From Nitzschia sp. DOCU1 (lineage: Eukaryota > Bacillariophyta > Bacillariophyceae > Bacillariales > Bacillariaceae), in NCBI GenBank assembly GCA_951394045.1, contig OX595985.1, forward strand, positions 1,302,001-1,366,000: a DNA stretch of 64,000 bases, written 5' to 3'. Position 1 is the stretch's first letter. Each line of letters opens with the position of its first letter. Shown here in pieces: positions 10,439 through 21,321 of this stretch. The notes below the pieces were generated by a model that saw only the letters and a list, made by a program, of their open reading frames with translations, was not told the origin of the DNA and ran no database searches. The position numbers and the translations under genes were made by a program.

Positions 10439-12859
10439 TCACGGTTGATTCGCCACGATCTCCGTGCTGAACTCGTACGAGTTCCTGGTGTATCCGTACT
10501 CCCAAATAGGATCGAGATTAACATTCCAGCCCAAATCGTTGCAGGTGGCATTCAAGTCATTGCAACAGAGATCGCAGCACTTGCACTCGATGTTGATGAT
10601 TGGGCCTTCGCAGTCAGCAGTGAAATAGTTCAATTTGATGTTTTCATTTTCACAAATCACGTCCGCTGTGCCATTAATCCTATTGTGGTCGAGCAACACC
10701 ATATCTTCAAAGGAGAGTGGAAGCAAGGGAAGATCGTTAGAACCAACGACGCCATATCCATTTTGAGATCTTAAAAATGCGTGTTGCAACTTACTCAAAT
10801 CATACAAAAGTGCAAACGTAGACGGCAGTGTACCGCTGAGACTGTTTCTGTTCAGCAAAAGGTAATCCAAACCAGAAATAATCCCAATCTCCTCTGGGAT
10901 GGTTCCAGTAAGCCTGTTTGTATGTAAATGGCGTGAGAGACTTGCAAAGAAACCAAGGCAACGCTTCCAACCAAACGGAGCCCAAATACTTACCGGTTGA
11001 AGTCCAGGTCTAAAAGCTGCAGCTGGTTCAAGGTAGCAATCTCCGAAGGAATCGTTCCAGTGATGCTATTGTTCTTCATGGAAAGTTCTCGAAGTAGCGT
11101 CAGCGACCACAAAAAACTCGGGAACTCGTGCCTCGTGAAGTTATTTAGTCCCGTAAACAAGTATCTTAGGTCCGTCAATTGTCCAATAGAATCGGGAATC
11201 GGAGAATTGAGCCTGTTCTTGGCGAGGTCCAAGTGACGAAGAGTTTGAATGTTGCTAATTGACTCTGGAATCGGTCCTGTCAGGTCGTTATCATACAAAG
11301 CCAAAAAGAGAAGGGCGCCATTAGGATTGGCCATCTCGGGAAGGGCGCCGTGAAGGCTATTGCTGTGAAGATCCATGACGGCAAGATTCTGCATAGCAAA
11401 AAATCCTGCAGGTAGCGTCGAGTTTATCAAGTTCTTGCTTGCATCCAGCTCTTCCAGCCGAGAGGACCAGGCTGCCGCCAAACCATCAGTCAATTCACCC
11501 GTAAACAAGTTGTCCTCAAGATAGGCATGCTTCAAATTGGAAAGTTGGCCAAAGTAAGCAATGTTGCCTTCGAACAAGTTGTCGTCAAGTCCCAATAATT
11601 CCAAATTGGTGAGCTCCCAGAACGAGTCCGGAAATGACCCCCCAAGTTGGTTGTTTGATAACCCCAAGCTAGTTAGTTGCTTCAAGCTTCCAATTAGATC
11701 AGGAATCGTACCCGTAAATGCACAGTACTGCGCCTCGAAGGTCACCAAACGATCCAAAAGGGGCAGTCCAAAGTCAAGATTTCCAGACAACTGCGGATTG
11801 AAAGGGGTGAAAATAGTTTCCAACCGATGAAGATTCTGAATTTCGGTAGGAAACGAGCCGATTAGCTCATTTAGAGCTGCGCCGAACGAAAGTGGAGCCG
11901 CCGAAGGATGAATTCACGCGAGATATCAGAAAACGCCGCAAAATATGGTGTGGGGCAACGCCAGATAGAGGCCACTACTTACGCAAAGAGATTCCAGATA
12001 CCATCAGCCCACCTGATTCCGCCTCTGACTCGGGAACGTCGGTGCAATTGGAGACTCCCAATCGAAGAACCGACCCTGAGTTTGTCAGAAAATCATCGTG
12101 CCATTCGCAATGATCGTCCCCGCTTAGGAATTTCATCTTGTACACCCACGCAGGACCGGCTGTAGCATAATAGAAGACTGCCAGGATGTAGCGCTCATTA
12201 AACCGAGAATGTTTCTTGGGCACTGTGGGTACGTCCATGTAACGCTCGTCATCAAAGGCAATCCACTGAAGGGCCTTATTCTGGGGCGTACCGACGGTCA
12301 TAAGTGCAGTCTCAGTGGAAATACCCGAGTTCACAAGGTGCTTCATGACATTTTCATGGCGTTGCAAGGGTGGTTCAGTAGGCTTGGGTGCTGGGGCGGC
12401 AGTGGGCCCATTCTGGGCCGACGCCGGACTAACTGGCGCCGCATCGTTGGTCATAACAACTGGAACTACAATGGCGACTGTGACCACGACAAGGCCGACA
12501 AAGATCGCAAAGTAATGAAGAAGCCCCCATGATTTGTCGCCCCTTGGCGCATGCGCTCTGATTTCCTCTACTGTGGGTAACTGGTCCTGAACGTACTCTT
12601 CTGTATTCTCGTCATAGGATTCTGGCATGGGAGAACAATTGTTCGTCGGCTTCGGAGGAGACATGGGGGGCGCTGCTCCCCTCGACGGGCTTGCATTTCC
12701 CAAGGTAGATCGGTATTCCTCTGGTGAAGGGAGCTGGTCATGGACTCCATCGTCTCCAGACTCCAAATCCATAGTGTGCATGGTGTTAACTCCAGCAGAG
12801 TCTGTTGTTCCACCATCGTCGTTGGCATGATCGAAATCATTAGTCACAGGGTCCATCAT
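10439..12859 (-). CDS. Single-pass leucine-rich-repeat membrane protein
   Basis: Exons 12859-11983, 11876-10994 and 10913-10439 (introns 106 and 80 nt) give 744 aa. Residues 1-110 are acidic and disordered. One hydrophobic segment lies at about 111-136 (YFAIFVGLVVVTVAIVVPVV), followed by about 120 aa with a Cys-containing cap (DDHCEW). Plant-type LRRs then run to about residue 650, with repeats such as LTSLGLSNNQLGGSFPDSFW and LRHLDLAKNRLNSPIPDSI. A Cys-rich tail follows, including CKCCDLCCNDLNATC, and no kinase domain. With no cleavable signal, a type II topology with extracellular LRRs is likely. This architecture is greatly expanded in pennate diatoms. The ligand is unknown. Both junctions restore the xNxLxGxIP repeat pattern. 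Confidence 0.85.
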
Positions 12860-13941
12860 CTTATAACAAGTTTAACACGATTAGTCCTGCCTCAGAATGT
12901 CTCAAATTTTGTCGGTCGAAATTTGCAAAACCACAATGACTTTCTCTTCAGACTTTCGACGAGAACAATCTTCCAGCCGTATCAGACCTTCGTGGCACTC
13001 GATAGTGTACTAAATATGACAAGGGATTGTAAACAAGTTTTTCCTGTCCGCAGATGGTGCTATGTGACGCTATTGCAAAACGGCGAGGTGTTGAATTGCT
13101 TCGACGATATGACCACTTTTTTGTGATGAAGAAAGAGGGCGAGCGGAGTGGCATCAGCCATCGTCATTCAAATGTCTCTTCACCCACCGAGGGTCACAAC
13201 GTACAATCATCAAAAGGAAAAGGGGTCTCTCGATTCGAAAGTTCACATTGAAAATGAAATCACCACCCCTGCAAAGCAGGGTGTCGTGCATTTCATGTGT
13301 CGTAGGAAGTGTCTTTGCACGTGTGATCATAATCGAAAAGTGGGTATCGTGCATCTTGTGTGTCGCAGATCATGTCTTCACGCGTGCGCCGAGCGACTGA
13401 CCTCCCGCCCGAGGCAAAAAGGCTACGGACGGACGAGATCGATGAGCTCACATTTTTGTCACTCCATCGCCAAATCGCGAAAAGTGGTTGGTGCGCCTTG
13501 GTCCTTTTGCAACCGGCGGAACGTGACACTGTCTACACCACATCTACACGCCTTTCCTACCAGTCCCAGGAGTACAGAATAAGCAAGATTCGGGTTTGAC
13601 ATATTGATCATGCGTTCACGTAGGATAGGATATCACACGAAGCTTTCTGATTGAAGCTTTGGAAGGAACGTGCGGAATTGCACGATCGATGGAGGAACAC
13701 TTCCCACGTGCGAAGTGAGCGAAGTTTGCATGGAAGCTCTTCGCGGGCCCTAAATTATTTTCACGAAGATCATCCGAGAACGTAAAAGTAGTCCCACATC
13801 CAGCGTTTCTCCGCGAAATGTGGTTCTCAGAAAGCCGCCTTCCCTCGACGACGACGAGAAGGCTCACAATTTAATCATTCGAAAACACTCTCTTCCAAAA
13901 GGCACCAACAAACCCAAGTATTCCCCCCTCCAAACACCAAC
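12860..13941. other. Intergenic stretch with a possible 75-aa ORF and a degenerate direct repeat
   Basis: No recognised gene. An ATG frame at 13372-13599 on the plus strand (75 aa, start MSSRVRRATDLPPEAKRLRT) has protein-like composition but no known relatives and no further support. Two imperfect copies of a block of about 45 bp (core TCGTGCATNTTNTGTGTCG) lie near 13285 and 13345. Confidence 0.3.
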
Positions 13942-14462
13942 ATGACCGGAAGCGCATTCTTTCTTCGACTAGGCGATCTTGCTGACCGCAGTAAGTTCGC
14001 TAGCGATCCTATCAATCTCACACACTCCAATGAGCAGGACCATGCGGCGGCAAAAGAAAACTCAATGCGAATTTTCATGAAGCAAAACAGTATTGCTGTC
14101 TATGAAAACAATACGAAAGAGGTAAGCAAGGCAACACGTTACCTGTGCAGATGTCTCCCTTTGCCTTTCTACCGCTTTGATCTCACCAGCAGTCATCACC
14201 TTCTCCGCAGACCTCGTCAGTTTCCGCGAATCGCGTGACGAAGCAACCCTATTCATCGCTGTACCGCCTGGAAACGATACGAGACGCACCCGAGCACCAC
14301 GAACAACCATTTGTTGTGGAATCACGTGATGACCATTCCGTCCCTTCGCTAATCGACGAGGATTTGATCATCGCTCACCCATTTGGGCGGTCTACCTCGG
14401 CAGATCAAGAGCTGCGGGAAGAAGCCATTGAGATTATCAACATTTCATTCCTTCATGAATAG
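13942..14462 (+). CDS. Small spliced hypothetical protein
   Basis: Not recognised. Exons 13942-14121 and 14211-14462 join across an 89-nt GTAAGC...GCAG intron in phase 0, giving 143 aa. The protein is hydrophilic with no membrane segment, starts MTGSAFFLRLGDLADRS and ends in a charged helix (DQELREEAIEIINISF). The mid part (IDEDLIIAHPFG) looks ordered. Both exons show coding-like composition and the intron matches others in the window, which is the main support. Confidence 0.55.
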
Positions 14463-14627
14463 GTATCACCATTATTCAATATGACTAGCACTGTACGGTA
14501 AATACAAACCAAGTGATCAGCGCCTAAGACTCGGCCGAAAGGCCCTTTGCCCATCTATGCTTTTGATGCTGGCATCCAACGAGTATAACGTGGACAAAAC
14601 TTGTTCCCTGTACAGAATAAAGCGTTA

Positions 14628-16553
14628 CTATAGATCTTTACCAGATTGTACTGAAGTTTCGACTATCGTCCGCATTGGCTGCTGTCGCATTGGACCCTCG
14701 TCTGTGTGTTCCTCTTTCCGTTTAGATTGCGGGGCATTCTTGTCAAGCCGATTCGACTTTCTCCATCTCCGCGGAAGATCTTTCACCTGCATAGTGCTTA
14801 CGAATCCTTTGAGACCATAGACGTTTTGCAACTCCTTGGCTGGAACTGCCCGTCGAACTTCATTCCAGGCCAACGCGCCCACAAGCCCATCGCTAATGCA
14901 CTTGTCAAAAATTTGTAGAGCCATGGAACTTCGAACGTCTCCTTCCGGCATAAGATTTGCCAGGCACTTTAGCATATTTCCATAAGTCACTGTGTCTGGT
15001 AGCGTTTCACGTTGTGTCATTGAAGAAAAGGTCTGCACAGCAATTTGGAGCGCCTCTCGCTGTTCGTCCATGGTTGTTCCCATGGCGGAGAATGCGCATG
15101 CATTTAACACTGCATTGTATGCATGAGCAGTCGGCAGTAAAGTCGGACTCTTTGTTTCATCATACATCTTCAGCAGCTGTTCTAGGAGGTCTCGACACCT
15201 TGCGCCCTTGTGGGGCTCTTTGGATTTTGCCCACGCATCCAATACGGAAGCAAACGAAATGACGTCGGGGACAATGTTGGGCTTTCCGGAGCTTATCATG
15301 AAATCGAGTACTTTTTGTGCTCTCGGAGCGGCACCTGGCAACTTCGACTTGGACCATGCATTCAATATCGTGTTGTATGTAATAGTGTTTGGAGACGGGG
15401 CATCTTTTGACTCTGCTGCTGCCGCTTGCATTTCTCGAACGATTCGCTCCGCATACGGGGCAGCATTCACGTCACCCGATTGTGCCCAAGCAGAAACCAC
15501 AGTATTATACGTCACTAAATCTGGGAGGGAGTCGAACCCTTCTTTTGCAAGAGTTTTCATTCGGCGAAGTATAGCCAGAGCCCTCTTACCAGCCTGTTCA
15601 TCCTTGGATGTGGCCCAAGCGTTGATCGCGGCGTTGAACACAACAGTATCTACTGGCACCTGATTCTTCTCCAGCATTCGATTCAACAGAGCTTCTGCAT
15701 ACTCTGCAGCTTGGGTATTTCCGACCTTTGCCCATGCGTTCATGACCGTTGCATATGATACTGCTGTGGGGCGGATTTCATTTCCTTGCCACGCTTCCAA
15801 ACGAAGCAGAATCGTCTGCGCCCTTTTGGCACTTTCCTCCGTCCCTTGCTGCGCCCAGGCATTCAGGATTGTATCACAAGTGACAGATGATATACCCACA
15901 TTATTTCTATCAATACTTCCGTTTACGGTGTCATCCAATAACCGGAACAATACTTGCTCGGCTCGATCGGGGTCATGGCTTCGGGCGTATGCATCCATAA
16001 CTGATGTGTAGGTCACTGCATCGGGTGCAATATGATGAGAGCGCATCTGCTCTAATACTTCTTCCGCCAATCTTCCAGCGTCTTCCTTGCTGGATTTGGC
16101 AATTGCATGGATCCACAAATTGTAGGCTTGGACGGTCGGTCGAAGTTCCAAGTCACCGCTCTTCTCATACAAGGTCCGCATACGCCGGACTACCTCTTCC
16201 GCCTTTCTCGGGGCACTGGGGTCGTTTTTCTTGATTAGCTTTTTGACGTCCTGAATGAGAAGAAATCGCTTCTTCTTCCATTTCGCCTTTGAGAATTTGG
16301 ATTTGGGGTTTAGCACATCGTTGCTATCGCCCTCATCCTCCATCATCAGATCACCGTGCGGATGCTCGCTGTCGTCCTCATCCCCCAGGGTCTGATTGAA
16401 GCCTGCTGTGGTTTCATCACTGAGGGATATTTGAAAGTTCTTATCTCTACTAGACGACCGTCGGCATGTATCCCCATTCTTCGGCGATATAAAGGCCCAA
16501 CTCGGCTTTGTCATGCAGTACACGCAACCGACTATCACTAGAAGCCTCATCAT
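14628..16553 (-). CDS. Plastid-targeted pentatricopeptide repeat (PPR) protein
   Basis: Single exon, 641 aa. The N terminus (MMRLLVIVGCVYCMTKPSWAFISP) is a signal peptide followed by the SWAF junction expected for import into a secondary plastid. After a linker come about ten PPR motifs from residue 135 to 600, with lines such as DAVTYTSVMDAYARS, DLVTYNTVVSAWAQSG and NTITYNTILNAWSKS. Each is a helix-turn-helix that reads one RNA base. The repeats are P-class. No SMR, DYW or nuclease domain is seen. The protein probably binds an organellar transcript and stabilises, trims or helps translate it. The RNA target cannot be predicted from the sequence by eye. Confidence 0.88.
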   Translation of the reverse strand: MMRLLVIVGCVYCMTKPSWAFISPKNGDTCRRSSSRDKNFQISLSDETTAGFNQTLGDEDDSEHPHGDLMMEDEGDSNDVLNPKSKFSKAKWKKKRFLLIQDVKKLIKKNDPSAPRKAEEVVRRMRTLYEKSGDLELRPTVQAYNLWIHAIAKSSKEDAGRLAEEVLEQMRSHHIAPDAVTYTSVMDAYARSHDPDRAEQVLFRLLDDTVNGSIDRNNVGISSVTCDTILNAWAQQGTEESAKRAQTILLRLEAWQGNEIRPTAVSYATVMNAWAKVGNTQAAEYAEALLNRMLEKNQVPVDTVVFNAAINAWATSKDEQAGKRALAILRRMKTLAKEGFDSLPDLVTYNTVVSAWAQSGDVNAAPYAERIVREMQAAAAESKDAPSPNTITYNTILNAWSKSKLPGAAPRAQKVLDFMISSGKPNIVPDVISFASVLDAWAKSKEPHKGARCRDLLEQLLKMYDETKSPTLLPTAHAYNAVLNACAFSAMGTTMDEQREALQIAVQTFSSMTQRETLPDTVTYGNMLKCLANLMPEGDVRSSMALQIFDKCISDGLVGALAWNEVRRAVPAKELQNVYGLKGFVSTMQVKDLPRRWRKSNRLDKNAPQSKRKEEHTDEGPMRQQPMRTIVETSVQSGKDL

Positions 16554-16854
16554 GGTCTTTATATTAGCTGGTTTTGCAGAGTAGCGGCGTGGGGTTCAAG
16601 TGCTCAAGAGCAAGTTTCCCTTAATGGTAGCTAGAGTAATAGCAGTAGCTGTGAAGTAGCGTCAACCTTCCACAAGGAAGGAAAACAACCACCCAATAGA
16701 TAGGGCAAAAAGGAGGTGCGTGATGGGGAGTTGAAGGAAAAAGAAGGAGAGGCTTCGGCGGTGTGTGATGGCCGATGCATGCATGAGCGTTACGCGGAGA
16801 GAGAAGATGATGTGATGGAGGCGCGAGCCAATCGACCGACAAGGGACAGACGAA

Positions 16855-16862
16855 TGACGTCA
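16855..16862. promoter_or_regulatory. TGACGTCA (CRE/bZIP) palindrome upstream of PPR gene
   Basis: A perfect TGACGTCA lies 302 bp upstream of the PPR start codon. TGAGTCA (16879) and ACGTCA, both bZIP-type sites, follow within 50 bp. Role inferred from motif only. Confidence 0.3.
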
Positions 16863-16983
16863 AGAAACCTCCAGTTTGGATGAGTCACGAGCCATTTCAG
16901 TCACGTCATCCTATCTCCAACAATTTCCCTCCAGAGCGATTTTTACACTTTTAGTATTTGCGAAGGATCACAGTAAGATTGCA

Positions 16984-17740
16984 ATGAAAGACCAGACTAT
17001 TTCGGAACTTAACAAGAAGATGGGGTTTCTCAAAGATCAAAAGGGGACGAGAAAGAAAGCATCCAGCTTGGTTCCGACCGTGAGACGATCGAGAAACTGG
17101 AGCCCCGAAACGAGGATTTGCAGCTTGAAATCAAGGCGCTAAACGAGTCTACCGAAGAAAGAAACCAGTTGTCTACCAAAGTCCAAACATGCTGCGCATG
17201 AATGGAAATACCGTGCCGAAACCATGTAGAAATGTTGGCGCAATTCGTTAGCAAAGTACCGTCAACGTCATGTTTGACAGGAACGATAACCCCGATGATT
17301 TCTTGGTTGGAGATTCCGATCATAATTGAGGAGCTTTTGCTCCAAGGTGCAATTTCGAAGTAGATCCGGTCAAGGAGAAAAGCTGTGGCCTCGGTGGTGC
17401 GTTGTTCCGCAACGGTCCAGTAGGGGATACACGACCGGGTCAGGCAAGTATCATGTTTCCGCCTAGAAGTCATGGAAGTTCCATAGTGGAAGCTCCCGAT
17501 GACACTGTCGCCGCTTATGAAATGAACAGCAAGCTTCAAGAGGCTAATTACATACTCAAGGGCAAAATCAATCAAATGACTCCACCGCATACCAATGACC
17601 TTTCTCAAACAAAAACCTATGGCTGGAAGTGGAGCGGGAGAACGAGAAGCCGCGGAAGCTTCTCGATGCCAGCCAGGCAACTCGATAGCAAAGAACATTG
17701 TACTTTCCTCCTCGAGGTCGGTGCAAGTCTTATTCGTGAG
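16984..17740 (+). pseudogene. Decayed coiled-coil protein gene
   Basis: A coiled-coil protein can be followed from 16984 across several frames. It begins MKDQTISELNKKMGFLKDQK, shifts by one base at a G run near 17043, and continues ETIEKLEPRNEDLQLEIKAL up to about 17195. It shifts again into HAAHEWKYRAETM followed by TAG. A further frame then carries NDNPDDFLVGDSDHN, a TGA, and VAAYEMNSKLQEANYILKGK (to about 17577). None of the breaks has splice signals that would repair it. Two frameshifts and two stops in 600 bp indicate a dead copy. The parent family is unknown. Confidence 0.65.
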
Positions 17741-19023
17741 GCTATGACGACAGAGGAATGCTGTTTGAATTCATGGCAGTGTGGGTTTGTCGTATGATCT
17801 AAAGTACAACGGTTGCATGTGGGTTTGTGGCTCGCACACGTGCACTTTACCAGTTTTGAAATGATCTATACTTTTCCTGGTAGCTCTGCATTTAAGCAGT
17901 TCAAGTTTGTTCATCACTTACCGTATCTCGAGCGACGATTCTGCAAAGCCAAGCTTCTATGTGGTAATAGCACTACCACTAGTAAATGTACGATGAGAGC
18001 TCCTCAAGAACCTTCTCTAGCAGCTACTCTACTACTGCTGCACCTCGCATCTAAGTTCGGTATGATAGCGGAGTCCATAGGATGCGACTAGTACTATGCA
18101 GGATGAGAAAGAAGAAGAAAGTAGCTTGGCTAATATCCGACGTGCGAAACTCTAGATATGGTATGTACAGCGGAAGGTATCATATGCTCCTTGGTAAAAA
18201 GGTCGGCAAAGCGAGCGCATGTCTGGCCTGCGCTCGACAAAGGTCGAGCTCGAATGAATAGCTCGTAGACTTTGCTTACGGCGAAGGGCGAAAGATCGGT
18301 CATCATCATCTTCCACCACCATCATTGCCGCGCCACGCCAGAAAGTTTTTTCGAATATCCATCCCCATTCGTCGGCATGTTGTTTCAGCGTCCATCGGCC
18401 TCCGAGTATTTTTGACATGGAACGACGAAAACCAGACGAACTCATCTCGCACCGACACAAATCGATTGCAAGGCTAATTTCTCACGAATCCGCCAATTTA
18501 TCAATACACCCGTCCGTGCCCTCATTGCAGATACAAAGGTAAGCAAAGTTGATCCTTGTGGTCGTTTCCATCATTTTTTCAGAAGGGCGGGTTGTTGAGA
18601 GCTGCACCCGAGAAGGCAAACGAGAACAGGAATGATGTATTCGTGACTGGTTACTTGGATTTGCCAGTTTTACTCTGGCTATTTGTTAGGCGAATATTTT
18701 CGGGCGTCGCCTTTTTCCCGCGATCGCCATGAGTTCGCCAGCTAATTTCAATGGGCCCGATCATCCCGGCTAGCCGGCCAACGGATGTGTTGTCTTCATA
18801 AATGAAGGCTAAAAACATATTTCGGCCAAGAACATGAGTTTTCTAAAAATGACACAAGAAGGGCGCGATTGGACAAAGACATCATCGGAACATCATGCAA
18901 GACTTGGGAGATAGGAAGCACCTCGTTTTATTGTCCAACTCACAATATTCATTCATTCCTGCTCGTTTACATTGACTGTTTGAAGTTGGCATCGGTAGCA
19001 CTTGATTGGGATTGTGGCGAAAC
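17741..19023. other. 1.3-kb stretch with only weak gene candidates
   Basis: Two overlapping low-confidence candidates are present. On the minus strand, 18445-18152 is open for 97 aa (start MSSSGFRRSMSKILGGRW, with a DDDD run). On the plus strand, an ATG at 18417 gives MERRKPDELISH and could splice from 18538 to 18600 (61-nt GTAAGC...GAG intron), yielding 84 aa ending at 18732. They overlap, so at most one is likely real. Nothing else was recognised. Confidence 0.25.
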
Positions 19024-20112
19024 ATGTCGGCCTATGCATTTCCAGGTTTACTCCCTCCGATCTCTTCATCGGCACAGGGCGATGTTAACGCTGAGTCTGT
19101 TGGGAACTGTAGCAGCGTGTCGGAGAATATCCATGGCAGTGTATTAAGTCCTCTGCACCAGCAAAACGAGGGTTCTACCTTCACTGGTTTGCTAATGGCT
19201 TCGGTAGATTTATTGTCTCTGCCCTCCTTCACAGCCTCCAGAGGCGCGAAGGACGTTGCACATGGTTCATTCGACTCGAAGACATCTAGTTCAAGCGACA
19301 CAAGATCGGAAGAACCCGGAATTGCAGTGAAGGAAGCCAAGATTGATCCCATTCGGTTAATTCAAAGCGTCACTGGGCGTTTACAGCCTGTTGCACGAAA
19401 GACGCTGAGGCGGCGTGGTTCGAGGGAACGACTGTCAGGGGAGTCGTCGTCGCCTCAAAACTCTCCGATTACTCGGAAGCAAACAATGTCTTTTGCGGAA
19501 GACGACAAGCAACCACCGTTGCAACCGAATACCCCTGCGTCTAAGGGATCTCCGCACGACGAAGCGATTGAATTTGAGCTTTCCATATCTTTCAACGGGC
19601 GGAAGTACACAGCGACTAGAACCCTGCAATGCATAGTGCAACTACGAGACGATTTGATCCGAGAAATGGACGCCAGAAGACAGTGGCGCAACATCAGGCA
19701 AGCTGCATCGCACGCCTTCTCAACTTCTGCTGTTAAGCCTGGCGATGGCGACGCACCGACAAACGCTACAACAGAGCAGGACATTGACATTCAAATTCCT
19801 GAAATCCCTCCCATGTCGGGCGAGGAATCTGATGGCAATAGTGGCTTTGTGGGACGAGGTTTTACGATGTTACATGCTATGGCCACTTCATACGTGCCCG
19901 TCATGGAGAGATGGCTTCGCAACGTTATGGCGATTGTCCCTCAGGACAGCGAATCGCTGACAAATTTTCTCTGGGAACCAATCTCCAGCGAAACTTTACC
20001 TTTGGAGTTCCCAACAAAGTCGTGCACTAGCCTGGCAACTTTGGGGTCTATCAAAGAGCTGGACTACAATACAGACGATTCGGATGACGATGACGAAGAA
20101 GACAACTGGTAG
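19024..20112 (+). CDS. Divergent PX-domain-like protein
   Basis: Single exon, 362 aa. The first 175 residues are low-complexity Ser/Pro-rich with a basic patch (KTLRRRGSRERL). From about 180 the order of elements resembles a phox-homology (PX) domain: a beta strand pair (FELSISFNGRKYTATRTL), a helix (VQLRDDLIREMD), a Pro-rich turn (IPEIPPM) after a 45-aa insert, and a closing helix (YVPVMERWLRNVMAIVPQD) ending at FLWEP. PX domains bind phosphoinositides on endosomes. The usual basic lipid-binding residues are not clearly conserved, so the assignment rests on layout. The C terminus is strongly acidic (DDSDDDDEEDNW). The start is the first ATG after an in-frame stop at 19003. Confidence 0.5.
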   Translation: MSAYAFPGLLPPISSSAQGDVNAESVGNCSSVSENIHGSVLSPLHQQNEGSTFTGLLMASVDLLSLPSFTASRGAKDVAHGSFDSKTSSSSDTRSEEPGIAVKEAKIDPIRLIQSVTGRLQPVARKTLRRRGSRERLSGESSSPQNSPITRKQTMSFAEDDKQPPLQPNTPASKGSPHDEAIEFELSISFNGRKYTATRTLQCIVQLRDDLIREMDARRQWRNIRQAASHAFSTSAVKPGDGDAPTNATTEQDIDIQIPEIPPMSGEESDGNSGFVGRGFTMLHAMATSYVPVMERWLRNVMAIVPQDSESLTNFLWEPISSETLPLEFPTKSCTSLATLGSIKELDYNTDDSDDDDEEDNW

Positions 20113-20285
20113 AGTAACTTTAGACTTCAACACGTTCGGCTAGTTTTCTACCCCTGAGAAGTATAATGAATTACTTCATGGTGTTTACAAGAAAGGGAAA
20201 ACAGCATGAGTACCAGGTAGCTCTACGCCCATTCCGTGTCCATGTACTCTTCGATGTGACACGTTGCATCTCGTAAATAGGGGTA

Positions 20286-21321
20286 CTATATTCCAATGTG
20301 ATGCGTTCTCATGTACTGAACAATATGATTGGCCTGAGTAAACCCTGCAACCAGGATGACGACGAGCTGAATGATAGGCCAGTATTGGGCTGCTCTATTC
20401 ATCGCAACCGACTGGTCATGAAAAGCAACCTCTTGGTCCTTGTTGAAGTCGGCGTTGTTCAGAATCGCCCTAACCCGATTGCTCAGAGTCTGCAAGTCTC
20501 GCTCTAGTCTGCTCATTTGGTTCTTTGCTTCGTCATGGCCTAGAGTGCCGGGCTCTCCTTCGCCCTTCTTGGGAGAGTCCTCTTTCTCAGCGTCTCCAGA
20601 AACCGACATTGTCACATTTAGTGCGATTCTGGAAGGGCTATTGCGGTTTGCAATGATTGACTGAACGCAAATATCCACCGATCCATCTTCATCTCCGGTC
20701 AAGAATTCAATAGTTCCTTGTCGTTGGGTCAACTCCTCCCGCACACGTCCCTGTCCGGTCACCTTTTCGTCTCCGGATCGTTTGCGCTGGCGGCTGGAGA
20801 TTGCAAAATGTAAAAGATTACAATAAAGAAAAGTGAGCGCCGACGACGATTTGAGCCATTCGAAGAACCATCCAGACAATACCAAGAATACGTACGTGGC
20901 CAGGGTACCTGTTAGACCCGCCTTTTGGGTTACTGTGATACTAATATCCCGCATTTTCTTGGCCTTCATACGATCCAGTTTCTCCTTCATTCGTCGATTC
21001 CAGTCAGCGTCTCGGCCGTCAGCGGGGTCGGCCGCTTTCTCCGCTTCAGCTCCTATTTGTGCCGCATTTGCGGTATCCTCGTCTTCGTCCAAAAGTTGCA
21101 TGTCTGGAAAGAAAGAAAAACGCTTAGAAAAAGAATTTTATAGGCAAGAGGCGTCGGTGAATGACAGGCTTACCCGGGGCGTGGTAGGATATCGTCATTG
21201 TTTGTCCCTGAGGCACAATGACGGTCATACATTTCGAGCGGGTGCTCGTCAAAATGAAGTACGGCATACTTTGAACGCCAATGGCCAAGGCAACGAGGGA
21301 AAAGAGTCGATGCATTGACAT
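20286..21321 (-). CDS. p24/TMED-family cargo receptor with GOLD domain
   Basis: Exons 21321-21174, 21103-20896 and 20793-20286 (introns 70 and 102 nt) give 287 aa. The second intron is a multiple of three with no stop and would read through as a false hydrophobic segment if kept. The protein has a signal peptide (MSMHRLFSLVALAIGVQS), an N-terminal GOLD strand with C31 (STRSKCMTVIVPQGQ) and a second GOLD cysteine in GSVDICVQSI. A coiled coil follows (SRLERDLQTLSNRVRAI), then one membrane helix (YWPIIQLVVILVAGF). p24 proteins sort cargo between ER and Golgi in COPI/COPII vesicles. Two oddities are a charged insert of about 45 aa inside the GOLD domain (DEDEDTANAAQ to RMKAKKM) and a tail, MRTHHIGI, without the FF and KKxx signals. 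Confidence 0.8.

Noticed and set aside
18152..18445. 97-aa minus-strand ORF
   Set aside because: It overlaps an equally plausible plus-strand two-exon model and has no relatives known to me, so it was kept only as a note.
20794..20895. Extra transmembrane segment in the p24 protein
   Set aside because: The segment is the translation of an in-frame intron. Splice consensus and family alignment favour removal.
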